NCBI GenBank assembly: GCA_046293395.1
Contig: JBKBOU010000001.1
Coordinates: forward strand, 992,001 to 1,056,000
Direction: 5' to 3'
Origin: CAYNRA01 sp046293395
Lineage (GTDB): Bacteria > Bacteroidota > Bacteroidia > Cytophagales > Spirosomataceae
DNA: 64,000 bases
The notes under the pieces were generated by a model, which saw only the letters and a program-made list of their open reading frames with translations, ran no database searches and was not told the DNA's origin. Positions 62,401 through 64,000 of this stretch are shown piece after piece; the first letter of the stretch is position 1; every line of letters begins with the position of its first letter. The translations under genes were made by a program, and so were the position numbers.

Positions 62401-64000
62401 TCCCTGACACAAAGCCACTGGACTTGTCGTTGGTGCGGTTGGTGGATTATTCACAATCACTTGTATCTCTACCCGTGGACTCTCGCAGTTCGTTACTGTA
62501 TTGAATGAAGTCACAAAATAACTTGTTGTTCCAGGTGTTGCAGTTGAAATCGACGGCTGTGTTGTGAAACTTGTTGTACTTGTTGACGATAAATACCATC
62601 TCAAAGAGGTACCTGCTGCTGGTGTAGCTGACAGGGCTGTTGGCGTTTCATTTAAACAGAAGCGTACAGGTGTTGTCACGATTGGCGCTACTGGCTTTTC
62701 ATTTACTGTTATTGTAATCGACGAACGCGTAGCACTCTCACAACCCGATGCACTTACCGAAGCTGCATAATACGTCAAGGTTGTAGCTGTGGCTGTACTT
62801 GGTGTTGGTGTAGCAATAGGTGCTCCACCCGTTGCCACGGTGTACCAACGCACTGTTGAACCCGATGGAGGTGTCGCAGTCAATGCCGTAGCGCCATCAC
62901 CCACACAGTACGCTCCAGTTGGACTAACCGATGGTGCAATTGGCAAAGCATTCACTGTCACCGTAATTAAGGTACGCGTACTTTCACAAGTGCCTACCAA
63001 ACTAGACACATAAAAGTTCTGTGGACTCGCTGTAGTTGTAGTCGGCGTTGGTGTAGTTGCACTACCCGTTCCACCCGTTGCGGCTGAATACCACAATAAA
63101 GTAGCACCACCCGCAGGCGTTGCTGATACTGGACTTGCTGTTTCTCCCACACAATAAGGCCCGTTTGTTCCTGCTACTGGCGCGGCTGGGGCTGCTGTTA
63201 TTGTTACTGCTAACAACGTCCGGCTACTCTCACAACCTGTCGTTGTATTGTAACTCGATACATAATAATTCGTTGGTCCAGCTGTAGTTGTACTTGGCGT
63301 TATTGAAGTCACAAATGTACCACCAGTAGCTACTGTGTACCAACGAAGCGTGCTTCCTGATGGAGGCGTTGCCGTTAAAGGATTCGCCGTTACTCCTTGA
63401 CACAAAGTAAGCGGACTTGTCGTTGGCGCTGCTGGTGCCGAACACGTGACCGTTACAGTCACCGTAGCTGTCTCACAAACCGTTGGGTTTTCTTTATCAC
63501 ACAATTGGTATGTATAAGAAGCTGTTCCTGTGAAACCTACGGTTGGTGTAAAGGTGATGGTTCCGTCTGGATTCACCACGGCTGTACCGTTGGTTGGTGT
63601 TCCAACTATCGTCATGTTTACATCTCCAATCAAAGGAGTAATGCCATTGAAAATATCATTGGCCAATACATTTAGCGTACTCCCAAGACCTGGCGTTGCT
63701 GCTTGCGTGTCGTTGTTTGCCTCAATAAAATTGGCAGGCGAACCCTCCATCGCTGAAAACTGCTCCAAAGGAACTACGTTTCCACCCGTTGGTTGACCCG
63801 AACGAGAGTAAAAACTCGAACCTACGTTCAAACTCAATTGTGCATCCGCCACAGCAATAAAAGGATGCCCATCCAATAAAATAGATACATCTCCCAATTT
63901 CGCTGTACTTGTAAATGTAAACAAAGGAACAGGAACTCCCGAGGTAAATGTACCGTAGTTTGTTTCTGAAAATCCTTTTCCTATCGCATAATAGGCAGTA
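59485..64000 (-). CDS. Giant secreted adhesin with Ig-like and cadherin-like repeats (5' end beyond window)
   Basis: At least 1504 residues; the frame stays open to the window edge (TAYYAIGKGFSETNYGTF reads just inside it), so the N terminus is missing. Order: end of the shared SFYSRSGQ module; one cadherin-like/Tandem-95 unit (NVLANDIFNG); nine Ig-like units of about 83 residues (LCQG...LRWY.ATGGT...CES.R); three more cadherin-like units (GNVLTNDDINDG, GNVLTNDLPTNENG, NVLTNDTDPEGTTLS); and a C-terminal domain (KVYLQGALLG, MRDDLRVKSLIPL, IVDWVFVELR, GDIVDTDG, VKHRNHLGVMSG) of the type annotated as haemagglutinin in Bacteroidota. No clear type A or B sorting signal ends it (KEQVPSTL). Likely role is surface adhesion. 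Confidence 0.88.
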   Translation of the reverse strand, partial: TAYYAIGKGFSETNYGTFTSGVPVPLFTFTSTAKLGDVSILLDGHPFIAVADAQLSLNVGSSFYSRSGQPTGGNVVPLEQFSAMEGSPANFIEANNDTQAATPGLGSTLNVLANDIFNGITPLIGDVNMTIVGTPTNGTAVVNPDGTITFTPTVGFTGTASYTYQLCDKENPTVCETATVTVTVTCSAPAAPTTSPLTLCQGVTANPLTATPPSGSTLRWYTVATGGTFVTSITPSTTTAGPTNYYVSSYNTTTGCESSRTLLAVTITAAPAAPVAGTNGPYCVGETASPVSATPAGGATLLWYSAATGGTGSATTPTPTTTTASPQNFYVSSLVGTCESTRTLITVTVNALPIAPSVSPTGAYCVGDGATALTATPPSGSTVRWYTVATGGAPIATPTPSTATATTLTYYAASVSASGCESATRSSITITVNEKPVAPIVTTPVRFCLNETPTALSATPAAGTSLRWYLSSTSTTSFTTQPSISTATPGTTSYFVTSFNTVTNCESPRVEIQVIVNNPPTAPTTSPVALCQGVTANPLTASSEVGTSLRWYTEATGGTFVTTLTPSTATLGTTNYYVSSINTTTNCESSRTLLAVTITAAPAAPVAGTNGPYCVGQAASALVATPASGASLLWYSAATGGTGSATAPTPTTTGQGTQTFYVSSLVSGGCESARTEIVVTITALPAAPSVSPNLTYCVGDAAPALTADLPLGASVRWYTTATGGTPIATPTPSTTTATTTVYFAASVNASGCESATRSSITIIVNAAPAAPTVAVNPLPLCQGTTASPLTATPAAGTTLRWYSDAAGMTQIATPTPSTATATTLSYYARSINTTTSCQSPVVRLNVIVNTPPTAPTVTTPVSLCQGASASALTATPAVGTALRWYEVATGGTANTVAPTPSTATVGTTNYYVSSLNISTGCESPRTLLAVEVASCRVVFALNDNMVTTVGTTGTGNVLTNDDINDGIAPLVVSTTLVTPATNGLVTLLANGTYTYVPNAGFVGNDTFRYRVCDSGTPAACDEAEVKVNITASPLTSGTTPPVILNDNYSMTKGGTLNGNVLTNDLPTNENGVLTASVVTPPSVGTLNLASNGTFTYTPPVGFVGEVTFVYQACDNRTTPLCAPATVQIIVKDQPAIGVNLPPVATDDFLTAFPGVAKSINVLTNDTDPEGTTLSISTTPLIAPTKGNATITAAGLVTYTPNANATGADFLTYSVCDAGNPQECSQATLYFQIVPGEVKLSAKVYLQGALLGVPSTDVLMRDDLRVKSLIPLQHPYGTQTPLTVITAPTSAVFNVTGADAIVDWVFVELRSGTNSATVVDSRPAFVQRDGDIVDTDGISPVVFKSATPGSYFIVVKHRNHLGVMSGAALAMTNTATVIDFRSASTNVFVPIVTPINQAQVEVSQGRAMWTGNVLFDDRIIYQGPQTDAGAIYSRIIGDVGRNPLQSSSYKIKAYDIGDLNMNGETVFQGPGNDIEFIYLNVIKNHNGNATKQNSFVVKEQVPSTL
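61195..63440 (-). repeat. Nine tandem Ig-like coding repeats with a higher-order period
   Basis: Nine units of about 83 codons. Units 1, 2 and 3 most resemble units 5, 6 and 7 in that order (for example AAPAAPVAGTNGPYCVG occurs in 2 and 6, and LCQGVTANPLTA in 1 and 5), showing a block of about four units (roughly 1 kb) duplicated after the single-unit expansion. Confidence 0.85.

Noticed and set aside
61195..63440. CRISPR-like or non-coding tandem array
   Set aside because: Repeats are about 250 bases, divergent and in frame within a long coding region; they are protein domain repeats.

Overview
The window comes from a member of the Bacteroidota, most likely the class Cytophagia. The supporting signs are proteins with type IX secretion sorting domains of both types A and B, TonB-dependent receptors with a FecR/ECF-sigma signalling set, TAnnTTTG-type promoters, very few Shine-Dalgarno sequences, a DUF5690 gene and the prs-rplY pair. 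The genus cannot be told from the sequence alone. One 98-base run of N (58325-58422) marks a scaffold gap.

Layout. 1-7950 is an AT-rich accessory region. A partial gene and its terminator come first, then an unrecognised soluble/membrane gene pair (458-1847). After that comes a tightly coupled four-gene operon (2327-7540): a nuclease-methylase fusion, an HsdS specificity subunit, a KwaA-like membrane protein and a KwaB-like (DUF4868) protein. This reads as restriction-modification joined to a Kiwa-type antiphage pair. 8055-13775 is ordinary: amtB with a porin, ferredoxin, a LuxC-type acyl-CoA reductase and a DUF5690 transporter-like protein. 13814-21071 is a candidate amide or peptide-like metabolite cluster: two esterase-like hydrolases, an ATP-grasp ligase, a GCS2-type carboxylate-amine ligase, a class I glutamine amidotransferase, a second ATP-grasp-like protein and a class III aminotransferase. 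A tRNA-Leu(CAA) follows.

21436-32814 is mostly housekeeping: an M24 peptidase, prs, rplY, a PAP2 phosphatase, trpS, a sirtuin lacking zinc cysteines, topA and aconitase. A structured repeat (32910-33003) precedes a second accessory insert, an HpaII-like restriction-modification system with a small unknown gene between methylase and nuclease and an orphan antitoxin-like gene beside it (33014-35987). hpt, yidD, an M28 peptidase and ileS follow.

42756-53903 is an envelope transport and signalling locus. It holds an STN-bearing TonB receptor, FecR, a PQQ-propeller lipoprotein, an S41 peptidase lipoprotein, an outer-membrane barrel, a divergent second TonB receptor with a DUF4249 lipoprotein, and an ECF sigma factor. 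A two-part inverted repeat lies in the divergent promoter region. 53948-64000 has a polytopic membrane protein and four secreted surface proteins. Three consecutive ones share the same N-terminal module, and the last (cut by the window end) is a large adhesin with nine Ig-like and four cadherin-like repeats.
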